From: Apostichopus japonicus
Taxonomy: Eukaryota; Echinodermata; Holothuroidea; Aspidochirotida; Stichopodidae
Reading direction: 5' to 3'
Length of the DNA: 64,000 nt
NCBI RefSeq assembly: GCF_037975245.1
Contig: NC_092579.1
Coordinates: 6,449,001 to 6,513,000, forward strand
Shown here in pieces: positions 1 to 61,656 of the stretch. The translations under genes and the position numbers were made by a program. Under the pieces are notes generated by a model, which was not told the origin of the DNA, made no database searches, and worked only from the letters and a program-made list of their open reading frames with translations. The stretch's first letter is position 1. Every line of letters starts with the position of its first letter.

Positions 1-224
1 GATTGTATGATTATCGTCAGATGTGTATCACGATTCCCTTAAAAAGTTAAATCTAGATATACTGCACATGATCTTAGCCAAGGAGGCCGAGAAGCGAACA
101 AAGTAAAACCCATTGGTGGTGTTAAGTTAGAGAATAAAAGAATATTTCGAATATTTTTTAGAAAAGATTGTACCATTACTATTAACTATAATGCTTATAC
201 ATCGGACGACGTCGACCAAAGAAA

Positions 225-225
<1 letters not shown>

Positions 226-268
<43 letters not shown>

Positions 269-283
269 TAATAATAATAATAA
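226..283. repeat. (AAT)n microsatellite
   Basis: About nineteen near-perfect AAT units with one interrupting GATAAT. Confidence 0.95.
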
Positions 284-852
284 ATGCATAAATAGACATA
301 CACATGGTAACCATATAGAACTGTACCGTAATAACTTAATACATCTAATAATGCGATATGTAATCTACATGCGTTCAGTGTTTACCTACAATCGAGTTTA
401 ACAGTACTCTCTGCAATGCAAATTACACAAGCTAGGCTATATGATTCACTCATTCAAGTGTATCGATTCTTTGGGCTGTTAAGACCACACCTAACATCAT
501 CTACTTATTTTCATCGATCATCCTTTCAAATAACCGTTCTAATCATTTTCTTGGAATGTCCGTGCAGACAGAAAGTCCATGTAATAATTAAGGGGTCCAG
601 CAAATGTTTACAGATTCGCTGCCTTGCCCCCTTTCAATGGATCAATGCCATTGCCCCCTTTCAATACATCTATGTCATCGCTTTTGATGAAAGTTTGTGG
701 GAGTATTATAATAAACACTCTGTAGTAAATGTTATGACAATATGTGTAACATATGTGTACGTTAACTAAATATGATGATTGGATGCCGATTTATGTACAA
801 ATTAACATAGTTATTTTTTTTTAAATAATGAGTCACCAGGAACAGACGTACA

Positions 853-1313
853 CATAGGCGTAGGAGCCTAATTTGATTTTGGGGGGGGGGGGCTGTAACA
901 ACTTGCCCGAAAAATACAACCAAAATTTTTCGCGCTCTTCGCGCGCGCGCGTTTAACATCTTAATGTGCATATCATATAGGCATGCATCGGTTATAACAT
1001 CACATGCCAATAACATACCATCATTTTCCGTGTTATTACCCTTCCATATTGGTTAGAATTATTGGGGAAAGTCGTTACAACAATAACGATCATAATTATA
1101 TAAGTTTAACCATTGAAAACACATTGCAAATTATTATTCTTTCAGTAGGTGCCCGAAAAATTCTCAGCATATTGCCCGAATTTTCACCAAAAAAGTTGAA
1201 AAACACGCTGCAAATTATTATTCTTTCAGTAGGTGCCCGAAAAATTCTCAGCATATTGCCCGGTGGCGGGAGGCTACAGCCCCCAGCCCCCCTCCCCGCC
1301 TCCTACGCCTATG
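853..1313. mobile_element. Non-autonomous hAT-like element with G-run ends
   Basis: The ends are a perfect inverted repeat, CATAGGCGTAGGAG at 853-866 and its complement ending at 1313. It is flanked by an exact 8-base duplication, GACGTACA (845-852 and 1314-1321). An 8-base target duplication is the hallmark of hAT transposons. There is no transposase ORF. Just inside the left end is a run of G; the right end has a matching C-rich tract. An 84-base internal segment is repeated twice (about 1121-1260). Confidence 0.85.
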
Positions 1314-1321
1314 GACGTACA

Positions 1322-2132
1322 TATGTAAATGTTTAGATTTACGATCATAGTTTGTTGAAAGATATATCGGAAGTATAATTTGTTATTTAACGTTATACTT
1401 TCGTTTTGTTAACATTTTGTGCTTTTTCATTCCACTGCTAAGTATTGCTGACGAAGTTCCCAGGGGGATCGAAAATTCCAATATATTTTCTAACACATTA
1501 CTCCATATTTATCAGTTCATTAGTCTTATTTCTCTGCTCAGTTTGTCTAATTATATTTTCTTTTAGACTACACGTGTATCCTTTCTTTATATGTTTGTAA
1601 AAAGAAGAATAAAATATCCATATTATCATTATAAATTCTAACCATATAACTTGGTTTCAAAGGACTACTCTATATATAGGCAGTAACTTAGTTTTCATAT
1701 ATCATAGTCCAAGAAAGGAGAAACCTTTGAATGTTGTTAGTTCTGCCTCAACCTAAGCTATTTCATTCAAGATCTTCAGCTTTAAAATATACTTAATGTC
1801 TGCTTGGAATGCTCCTTTAACGTTGATAAGTACGTCACCCCCTCAGAGCAGAGCTATAACTTTGAATGTTCATCTACAATGTGTTTTAAATTCTAATAAC
1901 TTGCCAAAAACGTGTTCTTTTATATTCATATTAACAACAGAACATTTTTTGAAGGCATTCAACACATTTTCATATTCGTTAATAAAATGCATTATTGACT
2001 TTACTTCTAGTTACATTCGTGAATAATTAATATGCTTCAGGTATGTCTGGTTATTTCTTGTGTTGTTGTTATTCTATCATTCTACCACATATATTGGGTA
2101 TACATATTATTACGAATTATCTTGTTGTCAAA
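1322..2132. other. AT-rich stretch, no gene recognised
   Basis: Short ORFs only, no cysteine-rich or other domain pattern and no repeat I can define. It should lie in the first intron, or downstream, of the gene whose signal-peptide exon is at 3.0 kb. Confidence 0.4.
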
Positions 2133-2416
2133 CAGGTGCGTAGCCAGGATTCTGGTGTGAGGAGGGGGGGGGGGGCAAATTTCTATGGATCATATAGTCC
2201 GTGTATGGCCGTCTTGGGGAAGGGGTTGTCCCTTTTGAAAATTTTGTTTTTCGAAAAGGGCTTAGATGCAAAATGATGCTATCAATTCCATTTTTTAAAA
2301 ATACATTCGTGTACTTCAATTTTGTGGAAATACTAAAACGAAAAAGTACTGCGTGCGCACGTATTCATGAGGTGACTTTTCATTACATTCTCTTTAGAAG
2401 TCTACCCTCCCCCAAC

Positions 2417-2485
<69 letters not shown>

Positions 2486-2581
2486 CTCCTTCTGATTTTT
2501 CATCGTCGCCCATCGCGTACCCAAAAATGTCTGTGTAGGGGCACTCTTCTCCTTGCCCCCACCCCGCTGGCTACGCCACTG
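2133..2581. mobile_element. Degenerate G-run terminal-repeat element with internal (TA)n
   Basis: The left end CAGGTGCGTAGCCAG and the right end CTGGCTACGCCACTG form an imperfect inverted repeat, each next to a G- or C-run. The design is like the 853-1313 and 51606-52003 elements, but no clean target duplication is visible. A (TA)n tract at about 2419-2481 lies inside. Confidence 0.6.
2419..2481. repeat. (TA)n microsatellite
   Basis: About 31 TA units in an uninterrupted run. Confidence 0.95.
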
Positions 2582-3019
2582 TGTAAAAAAAGATTACCCT
2601 CTTGAGATATGAAGTGAAATAGCCGTTTTTTTGAACGAATAGGCAGCAGGAATTTGTGTGTTTTAACAATGCCCTTTAACTGTTCTACTTTCACGTAGTT
2701 AAACCGTAGCCTACATCATAACTGCCGCTTGAAAACGACAAACGACTGATCTCCCTCAGAAACTAAAAATATAAATCTGTCCATTTATGAAAGTCTCTTT
2801 TTGAAAAAAAATTCTGATATACTTGACCTTTTATATTTTCCTCAAATATTAGATAAGCGCAGCCATTGTTAACAATCTGTTGCTTGTATTACTTATATAT
2901 GCTTTACAATACACCCTGTTTGGACGCAAAATATACTTTTACTTTTCAGTGTAGTAAGTGACTGCCTGTATAAACTTATAAAGCTACCGTGCAAAATATT
3001 AAATATTTAACCCACTTAC
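2582..3019. other. Probable intron 1 of the signal-peptide gene
   Basis: It begins with the gtaagt donor at its high-coordinate end (minus strand). I see no second exon in it. Confidence 0.4.
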
Positions 3020-3092
3020 CTTGTGGATGGACGAAATTAAATGATATGAATATGATTTGCGAAAATAGTAGAAATCCCAAATTGGTCTTCAT
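3020..3092 (-). CDS. First coding exon of a second, secreted or membrane protein (signal peptide)
   Basis: On the minus strand an ATG opens MKTNLGFLLFSQIIFISFNF and continues VHPQ before a perfect splice donor (CAAG|gtaagt). This is a typical signal peptide: one Lys, a hydrophobic core, then a polar end. The exon ends in phase 1, the phase used by EGF, CUB and similar extracellular modules. An in-frame ATG four codons upstream (3102-3104) could also start the protein; an in-frame TGA lies further upstream, so the region above is 5' UTR. The remaining exons should lie below 3020 on the minus strand, but none was recognised in 1-3019. The identity of the protein is unknown. Confidence 0.5.
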
Positions 3093-3104
3093 TTTATGTT
3101 GCAT

Positions 3105-3733
3105 AAAAGACCGTGAAGGTGGGTTGCTGGAAAATGTTGTCGGTAATATCGAACAGGATCCACTTTCCTCTGAAATTCACATGTAATGAATGAAAAATTG
3201 TTACCAGCTGATAACTTTCATCATTAGGCTAAATTCTTTCCTCCGAACGAAAACTTTCTATAAGCAAAACCGACTTATCCGGCCGATATATGTAAAATCT
3301 TTTCTTCTGGTTGCCTTAGGTTATCATAAAATAACCAGTGACGTAAGCCTATAGTAGTTTAGTTAGTGGCTTTTAACACGTTACAAAATCTATGCATTTC
3401 TCAAATGATGCACTGCTACCGTGTTATTAAAATACAGCTTGAATGACGCTATACAGCCTGTTCTATGTAAATAATGATCTTGCTTCCATTTAACGATACC
3501 CTCTCTTAGAACTTCTCTTTTCCATCGCCCTGCTACAGTCAAATCAAACCTATTGTGATGGAAATTGATTTTTTTGAACAAACAATAGATGCGACTGAAA
3601 GGAGAGACGCTGCAAGTGGTGGCCATGGTGACGGAATGATTCGGTTCAGTGAATAGAGGGCTCTATAAGCTTTTGCTTTTAGCTTTTCTTGTGTCAAAAT
3701 AAAACAGAAACTGTTAGCAAACTGCTTATCCAC
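3105..3733. other. Probable 5' UTR and upstream region of the signal-peptide gene
   Basis: The first bases are the minus-strand 5' UTR (in-frame TGA upstream of the ATG). Beyond that I see no exon and no clear TATA or initiator element. Confidence 0.35.
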
Positions 3734-4213
3734 TAAAGGTACCGCACCACAATAAGAGTAGTGTTCATTTGCTCGAAAGGTTAACCATTGTCAGAGAAAA
3801 GAGGTAAAAGTACCTAAGGCAAAGCTTGTTTAAGCATGTTATCAGTTACTGTCATCGTTTGTTCTGCCTTTATATGGAATAGCATAATTTAAAGTACAGA
3901 TGGTGTGCAAATAGGGAGGATTGAAGGTGATATAACTCATTTTAGAAAATCTTTGGTTTAATGTTGATATTACTCCGGGCGAGCAGATGGAAGGGTGGGG
4001 TTCAGTATGCTAAACTTGCTCCTCTTCTAGCTCAAAATCTAAATTGTCATGATATGGAAGTTTGCAAGTGCCATGTTAGGCCAAGATCTCAGCTATCGTG
4101 TGGTGGGTAGGATATACCACTTGAAAACTTCTATCGATGCTTTGGCAGGTCTTCAGAGTGACGAGTTTAGTGTGTAAGTCAATGGAACCATTAATTGTGG
4201 TGCCAGACCTAAA
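3734..4213. mobile_element. TTAA-class MITE, degenerate copy
   Basis: Left end GGTACCGCACCACAATAA and right end (complement) GGTCTGGCACCACAATTA form an inverted repeat. TAAA flanks both sides (3734-3737 and 4210-4213), a variant of the TTAA duplication. The body aligns by eye over its whole length with the copy at 50712-51197. No coding capacity. Confidence 0.7.
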
Positions 4214-5040
4214 TAGCCTGTGTAAGAGAATGTGTAGAAGTAAGTGGGCCTGACGTTTCGATCCTCTTTCTTGTGTGTTAGGACGAGGCCGGATTGGGTT
4301 TAATGAGTAAGAGAAATGAATGGAATTATATGGTTCAGAGGCGGGCATTATAGATTTTGAGTGGATACGGCCTATTATGATTGGAGGAAGTTTAAAAAAC
4401 TATCAGAAACAAATGCCTCACTATTTTGTGTATAACGTGTCTACTGAGTTATGACATTTTTGTTAACAACCAGAAAGCCACTTAGCTTTGTGATTCCTTG
4501 TAAGTTGCTCAAAATTCAAACTAATGCAACCATATCTAACTAATGTAAAGGAAGTGAGTTAAATTTGTCCAAGAATTAAGTGAGAACCGGCAAAGATTTG
4601 AAGAAATACTTCATGGGCAGCAACCATGTCATTCACTCGTAAGGATTTTACAGTATAGAATTTCACCAAAATATTTCAGTATCCAGAGAGAACAGTCCTC
4701 ATATGTGACAAATTGACACATTTTACCAACTTTGAGCTAGCAAATCCCTTTAAATAGTTGTTCAGAGTTACATGACATTTATTGTGAGATATTGTGAGAC
4801 ATTTCTGAATAAATTGCCAAGTGTTTCACCATTCGAGAGACTGTTGACCCCTTGAAGCTCAGAGGGAGAAACCTTTATAGGATGTTTAAGTGCACGTTTA
4901 AAAGCATGAGTATGAACTTTGAAGCCGATATCATTACCTGCAGTGGGTGCTAGGTATGTTTCGTTGAAGACCTATAGAGCCCCTTCACAGAACTAAACTG
5001 AACTGAATTTGACCAACCTATGTTCACCAAAGAAAATCAT
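4214..5040. other. Non-coding stretch, nothing recognised
   Basis: No ORF with domain-like composition, no RNA gene and no clear repeat boundaries. Confidence 0.4.
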
Positions 5041-5470
5041 GGCATTAGAGAATTAACACATTTTGTGTAGCTTAATTTTGGAGTTATCATGTGGTTTTCA
5101 GACTTTGCTGCCAGTTGACCCCGTGTGACCTTTGACCTCTACCAATTTCAATAGGGATTATTGCACTCACCAAGCTGGATCTGCATACCATGAATGAAGT
5201 TCAGCAAAGATGTACGTTTTGAGTTATCGTGTACACAAAGCCGTTTTCAGGCTTTTTTTTCAGACCTCTGTTGACCCAAAATGACCATTGACCTTCACAG
5301 AAAATGATAGGACCCTTGTACTCAATAAGACGGATCCACATACCAAGTATGAAGTTAATCCACCATTAACTTTTTGAGTTACCGTGGTTACAAGCAAGTT
5401 TCACACACACACACACGCACGCAATCACCATAGCATATAGCTTGATTTTGCCTCCGACAAGGATAACAAA
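5041..5470 (+). repeat. Dispersed repeat family A, copy 1 (TGACCT-rich)
   Basis: It shares blocks such as GAGTTATC-GTG-TACA, CAGACCTCTGTTGACC, and 'CCACATACCAAGTATGAAGTT'-like text with 18660-18999 and 20640-20880. The unit appears twice in this copy. It contains a perfect DR1 (TGACCT-T-TGACCT) at 5126-5138 and ends with a (CA)n stretch. Confidence 0.75.
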
Positions 5471-6209
5471 CATCCCATAGAAATAGAAATTGAGCACATC
5501 TGCCAGATGGTTGAGATGTTGATTACCCGTTAAAGGATTTCTGGTGGCTGAATTTAATTGCTAAACAAAGTTGCTGAAAATATTCTGAATCTTTTTTCTC
5601 GAAAATGTCATCCTCATAGCATTTTGTATTGCGAAGACAGGATTATTTCTAATTTTATTGTGGCATTTAGTAAATGTATCTGGCAACAGCAGAATGGTCG
5701 ATATCTTCGGGGCAATTCAACTAAGCATGCCTTTGCTTTTCGATAGAACTTGTCAATCATATATCAACAGAGGAAAAGAATATTTCAACAAACAAGGTAC
5801 ATTTTGATACAAATTCTCTGTTCGGAGACCTTTGGCAGCTAAGAAAGCATTCCAAATGTATCAGGTTTTAAGGATAAATCAACAAGAAAAGGATAAGAGT
5901 CCCCAAGAAAAGCTGTGAGTAGCTGAAGGTTTAGCCAGACAAAATAGGTTACATTCAAGCAAAAAAAGAAGAAAATGTTCTCAATTGTAATCTTCTTTAT
6001 TTTTCATGGTAAACACAAATAAAGCTACAGTGACTATGACCATTATAGTCACTAGCCTACCATTCAATGTTTAACAATGGTGGGGTGTATGTTCAGTAAA
6101 AGATGAATAACCAGTGGAGTCCACAAAGTTATCATCAGGTGACATAAAAAATGACATCACTAAAGACAAAACAAGCAAGAAGTTTGAAGAAGCCGTAATA
6201 AACGAGAAT
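5471..6209. other. Non-coding stretch, nothing recognised
   Basis: The only ORF (minor, 62 codons) has no domain features. Confidence 0.4.
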
Positions 6210-6888
6210 TACTTCAAGAAGAACCTTATGAAGAACCTTACACACTTCAAAAAGACCTTATGAAGAACCTAATGAACTTCAAGAAGAACCTCATGAAGAA
6301 TCTTATGAACTTCAAGAGGAACCTTATGAACTTCCAGAAGACCTTATGAAGAACCTTACACACTTCAAGAAGACCTTATAAAGAACCTAATGAACTTCCA
6401 GAAGAACCTTATGAAGAATCTTATGAACTTCAAGAAGAACCTTATGAACTTCCAGAAGACCTTATGAAGAACCTTACACACTTCCGGAAGATCTTATAAA
6501 GAACCTAATGAACTTCAAGAAGAACCCCATGAAGAACCTTATTAACTTCAATAAGAACTTTATGAGCTTCAAGAAGAACCTTACGGACTTAAAGAAGAAC
6601 CTTATGAACTCCAATAAAACCTTATGAACTTCAAGAAAAACCTTATGAAGAACCTTATGGACTTCTAGAAAAACCTCATGAAGAACCTAATGAACTTCAA
6701 GAAGAACCTTATGATTCCAAGAGGAATCTCATGAAGAACCTTATGAACCTCAAGAAGAACCTTATGAACTTCAGGAAGAACCTTATGATTTCAAGAAGAA
6801 CCTCATGAAGAACCTTATGAACTTCAAGAAGAACTTTATGAGCTTTAAGAAGAACCTTACGAACTTCAAGAAGAACCTTATGAATTAG
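6210..6888. repeat. Minisatellite built on GAAGAACCTTATGAACTTC
   Basis: About 30 imperfect units alternate between a 21-base form and a longer form in which GAAGAACCTTAT is doubled. The variants drift (CTCATGAA, CTTACACAC, CTTACGAAC). In one plus-strand frame the consensus would read EEPYELQ, but indels and stops break the frame, so I do not call it coding. Confidence 0.9.
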
Positions 6889-8270
6889 GTGTATGAGAGC
6901 CTTTGCAATAAAGGGTTGGGTTAGAAGACAAAGTATATAACGATAACAGCTTGATAATTAAACAAAATACAGGTATAACACAGGCATGCTTTCAGTTTTT
7001 AAATATTAAAAGTGAACAAACAAGATTGCATGAAAACACTGAAGAAAAACTCATTAATAATAACTTGATGCATAGACCTGCTATATACCATTATGAAAAG
7101 ATTAAAATTCCTAGCTAACATGAGCAGTATCAATCAATCATTGTTGCTGAAAATTTACCCCCCTCTCACCTCAACTCCCGTCCCGGAAAACAATTAAGAT
7201 TAATCCTTACTTTGAAATAGTTTAGATTTATTATGGTATTAATATTTTATTGTATACTCTACGATTAATACTATTAACTATTAATTTTCAAAGAACTCAA
7301 TGATGTCACTTTTAACCAGTGATTATTTATTAGTTATGATAACTGAAGTGATTTATGATAACACTTATGATAACAGAAAGTATAGACCATTGGCTTCTTG
7401 ATTATTCAACAACCACATCATAAACTTTTGTTTACTATAAAGAAAAGTCTGTGTATACTGTCTAGCTAAACAAAACAAACAAAGAACCAAACAAAACATA
7501 TCCTCAAATGATGCTGTGAAATTTAACAGAGTCAGAAGATGGTTCATCATGGTTCAACAAAAGAAACACAGCTATGACATATATATGATACATGAAGAGA
7601 TATTCAGAGAGGAATGATATCTGATGGAATTAATAACTGGAAGATCTACTTAACAGTAGATAAACAGTCAAAAAATAATAATAATAATAATTATGGCAAT
7701 ATTACAAAAACTGGAGACATTGAAATTTGTGAAAGACACTTTGGTTAACAGGAAGAAAATGAAAACGAAATCAATGGTATATTTCAGATACCACAAAAGG
7801 AAAATATTTTTTGCATAGACAATTATAAAGACTAACAGAAATATAGGAACCGTTGTGTTGTAATGAATTTTGACTCAAGTAGGTAAAAATTTCGAGTAAA
7901 GTGACTCACAGAAGTTTTATTCCCCCCTTAGAAATAGATCAGTGACTCCGAAAGTCACTGGTGATATCTTGAATCATCTGTATAGTGACAAGACTTATTA
8001 ACGACTTAGGGAACATGAAAATAAATCTTCTTCGAGGTTTAAAATAATCTCTTAAAACTGTTACTGAAAGATAGACGTTAAAGTCGTAGGGAAAATTTTA
8101 GACCCATATTTTTCAGGAGAGTAGGCTGAATAATGACCTAAAATATTATGAAAAAAGATCAAATAAATTATATGGAATGAAATTTGAGAGGTGATCTCTG
8201 GTAACACGGTATTGTAATGTACTGTGGCCATTTAACTGGTGTTCCCAGCAAAGAAATGGTTATATAGGGA
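6889..8270. other. AT-rich stretch, nothing recognised
   Basis: Contains a short (AAT)n tract near 7676. No exon or RNA gene seen. Confidence 0.4.
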
Positions 8271-8346
8271 TCACCACCAACTAGTTCAGTTGGTAGACTG
8301 CTGGGCTCATAACCCTGAGGTCACAGGTCAAATCCCGTTCTAGCCA
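8271..8346 (+). repeat. tRNA-like sequence, probable SINE head or tRNA pseudogene
   Basis: It has a pol III A-box (TAGTTCAGTTGG, 8282-8293), an anticodon stem-loop reading GGGCTCATAACCC (CAT anticodon) and a B-box with one base missing (GGTCAAATCC). The 5' and 3' acceptor arms do not pair and there is no encoded CCA end in the right place, so it is not a working tRNA gene. A tRNA-Met-derived SINE is the best explanation. Confidence 0.65.
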
Positions 8347-10135
8347 TAAATGTCTTTGCTCCTTTCCATTGTTTACAATACCCCAGTCAGTTTTCCATTG
8401 TTCATTTACTTGTGTAACCTTAAAAGTTGTCACAGTCTTAAAATCAAAGAATCCTGGGAGTGAAGTAGAGTTTCTGGCAGAGCTTTTACTAAAACCACAA
8501 ACGATTGAATTTTAAACTAAAAGAACAGGAGAGATAGACCTAGATCATTCTCGAAATGAAAATAAAAAATTGTTTTGACAGAAAAGACGATGGCAAATTT
8601 GAAATGCTTAGGTAGAACGGAAGATTTTACTATGTTGACATGAGTTAAATTTTCAGGAGGCCAAAATATAGCTTTAAACAAAAGAAGCCACATTTATATC
8701 TTGGAATTAATATCAAAATTGAGAAGGAAAAAAAAATCTTGGCCTTCTTATCATAAAATTTTAAATGACCAAATTTAGAAAATATTAAAATCTTGTTGAG
8801 AAGATCCCTATAACCCAGCTCATCTGGAATTTATCTAAATGGTAATATTTAATATACAATGATTATGAATATTCATGAAATCCAAATCTGAGATCGATGC
8901 CAGCTCGATCCCTTAAAATATCTTTATTTTTGCCTAGTTGATTCAATCAAGGTTGTGAGCTTACAGAAACAGCAATTATATACAGAAAATTTCAGGAAAT
9001 GATTTAAAAAAAAAAAAAAGGACTGTCAGGTGACGAGAATTACAGAACACACATTCGTTCAGGTAAGATTTTAAAAATACTGGTCATACCAGATGAATTA
9101 AATCTACAAAGTTAAGACAAAAAAACAAATTTCAACTACCCAAATGACTCAGTTTCCCTGAATTTTTCATTTTTAAGAACTCACTAGCTAATCGGCTAAC
9201 AATGGTATTAATTTAATTCTGACACTAATTCAGAATTTTTTTTACATATGTTTGATATTAATTTTAGGCAGAGCGGGAATGAGTATTCTTCAATTCAAGT
9301 TTAGAATTGCTTTGAAGCAACCTAATGTGGTAGTAGGGTACATATGAACTAGGAGTGGCTGATACACTTGCATGATATCAATCTACAAGCCTTCCTGATA
9401 AACACAATCAAAACTAGCTATGAGAAACTCTCCAACTTTCATCCAGCTACATTATGGCTATCAAGAATTGTTTAAGGAAATTTCGCCCAAGGTACAGCCT
9501 GGGCACAAAAACCAAACAATTTAATCTTCCCTTACCCCCAGTCCCCTCACAGTGAACAAGATTAACAGTGTGATCATGACGGTGCTTATATCAAGAGAAG
9601 TATCACAAGTCTATATGAAAGGGGGGGAATAGACTCTAAATATGATCTCAGTTGAAGGTTCCTGAGTGATCTAATGGCTACTGTGTATCTGTAAAGAAGG
9701 AGATACTACACAAGACCAAAGCCAAAAGGCTGATATTTGTAAGTCGAAAATGAATACCCACAGAAATACATATAAAACTTCTAATGCCATAATTCAACTA
9801 AATATTGAACAAAACTAGCAAGCTTGCCAGGTTCTTTGAGCTATGAACAAAAGTTGATCATAAACTTTACAATTCTAATATAAAACTTTTTAAAATGGCA
9901 TCATTTTCCCTCCTCCAACTTTTCTTTCATTTGTTTCTTCCACATGCAAAATTAATCACTTTGCTCTCTGATCGGCTACATTCATTTTGTCTTCTTTTTT
10001 TCCCCTCAAAATTTAATTATAGCTGATACAATATATTACGATTCATTTCTCCTGGTCGCAGAACTGCTTGCATCTGTGATAGATTTCCTAATGTACATTA
10101 ATAAATGTTCTTTCTCCTCAGTACAGACATTCCTG
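8347..10135 (-). other. Probable 3' UTR and downstream region of the giant gene
   Basis: It follows the TGA stop. An AATAAA on the minus strand at 8923-8928 is one possible polyadenylation signal, with others possible lower down. No other gene seen. Confidence 0.35.
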
Positions 10136-59887
<49,752 letters not shown>

Positions 59888-61455
59888 CTAAAAATAAAAA
59901 AAATGAGAGGTGATTGGAGGAGTCTCAATATGAGAGATGAGAGAAGACCATGGGAGGGGCCCCCTCTCATCTCTTCACTCATCTCTTTGGAGAGGGTAGG
60001 GGAAGGGAAGAGAGACACTCTTCTACCACCATCAAGTAAATAATGATTGTGAGTGTTGGTATAGTCATTTCTATTTTTTTCAACATTTGAAACGTTTTCC
60101 ATAATTAAAGTCAGTTCATAGTTTCTCGGTTTCTCCGATGTGTGCATGCACCTTGCATAAGTTGTGAAGCATTTTAAAGTTGCTAAATTGTTTCAGGCTG
60201 CTTAATTTAATACTTAACAAATTTATCAATTGTATCACATGCAAAGACTACATCAGTCAATTTTTAATGTCAATTTGTTGGAGCATATTTCTCACATTTT
60301 AAGCAGCTGTTTCAAGCTTACATATATGCAGATAAGGTTTGTTTCCAAAACACAAACTTTAAAGAAATTAAGTCTTGAATTATAAATTTGAATACTGATG
60401 TAAGATGGAGACATGCTGTTGTCATACTTTGTTGAAGTCTGGTCAAAACTGCTCAAAATGGGAACAGCAATCAAGAAAGCTAACATAGCTGCTAAAAATA
60501 CTGGGAATAAGTTACCCTGTATTGCATCGTAAATGCTATGCAAAATGGGCACATTAACTGCTACACAAGTGCAGCAAAGGTGTATAGCAGGTTTCTAACG
60601 CATCATCTATATAGTATTTTATAAGAGACAAAGTTCACAGCCTTCAAACCTGCTACACAAAATTTGAAAGCTCAATTATTCCCGAAAATGAGAGGAAGAG
60701 ATTTCCCTCTGAACCGATGCATCAGGCATGCATGATTATGTGACAATCGATACATCATGCAGCCAAAGTAGTGAATTGATAACAATTCTGTTTGTGCCCT
60801 ACCGATGAATATCAGCCAACTATGTTATTATGTACAGTGTGACACATTCCTGGTCTGCATGTCAATCCTCATGTCTGTATTATAAGCAAACAAGGCAATT
60901 TCTCCAAATTGGATAAACATTGATGATGAAATCGAACCAATTAAGTGAAATAGTTTGACAGATCATACTGGCGACCTTTGATGTCATTATTAGAAGCAAT
61001 ATTTTTCTCTAATATTATTATTATTCTCCCAATATTTTCCACAATAATAGCAACAGGAGCAAGAATTACTGAAAATAAACATAAATGATCTTTGAATGCA
61101 TACACTGCAAAAAAAAAATCATTGCAATAAAAAAATTATAATTGTAGTGCGAACGAAATTTTAGCAATTGGGTTCCCAAATGCTGCTGATTTTCTGTTGA
61201 AACAGGAAATGAACTTGCAATCCTGTGTTAAATAGCGGTAACCTGATTTTACACCTGACTAACCAGCAAACCACAAACAAGCCAAAACTTTGCTTGAACA
61301 AATAAGGTTTGCTTACAGAAGTCTCTCTTCATTCACCATAATCACAATAAGACCTATCAATCTATGGCACTTCCTCTTCTTCTCAAGGAAATTTCTTACA
61401 ATTCTATGTAGCATTTCTAAAGTCCCTAACTAATATGACATGGCAAATTCTACTG
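59888..61455. other. Upstream region, probably intron, of the giant gene
   Basis: No EGF exon, CUB exon or phase-compatible signal peptide exon recognised. Confidence 0.4.
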
Positions 61456-61656
61456 AAAGGGTGTGAAGACTAGCGCACAAAGAAATGTCTCATGTCGGTA
61501 ATCTGACCTTGTTTCGAATGAGGTGTAACAGAAGTGTAAGACACAACCCTCGATCCCACAAAATACACACACAGCTTGCTACCTTCAGTAATTAGAACAC
61601 TAGTGTACAGTCAATACATACAGATACGGTCAATACCCACAACACAGTGTACATAG
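61456..61656 (+). repeat. Dispersed repeat family B, copy 2, interrupted by an LTR
   Basis: It aligns with 39430-39640 and stops exactly where the LTR begins, so the LTR element inserted into it. Confidence 0.75.

Noticed and set aside
8271-8346. Functional tRNA-Met gene
   Set aside because: The acceptor stem does not pair and the T-arm B-box lacks a base.
60421-60552. Minus-strand ORF with a hydrophobic stretch (MLAFLIAVPILSSF), a possible signal peptide for the giant gene
   Set aside because: The only plausible donor after the hydrophobic segment (aaa|gtatga) leaves phase 2, which does not fit the phase 1 start of EGF 1. A phase 1 donor further upstream would exclude the hydrophobic segment.
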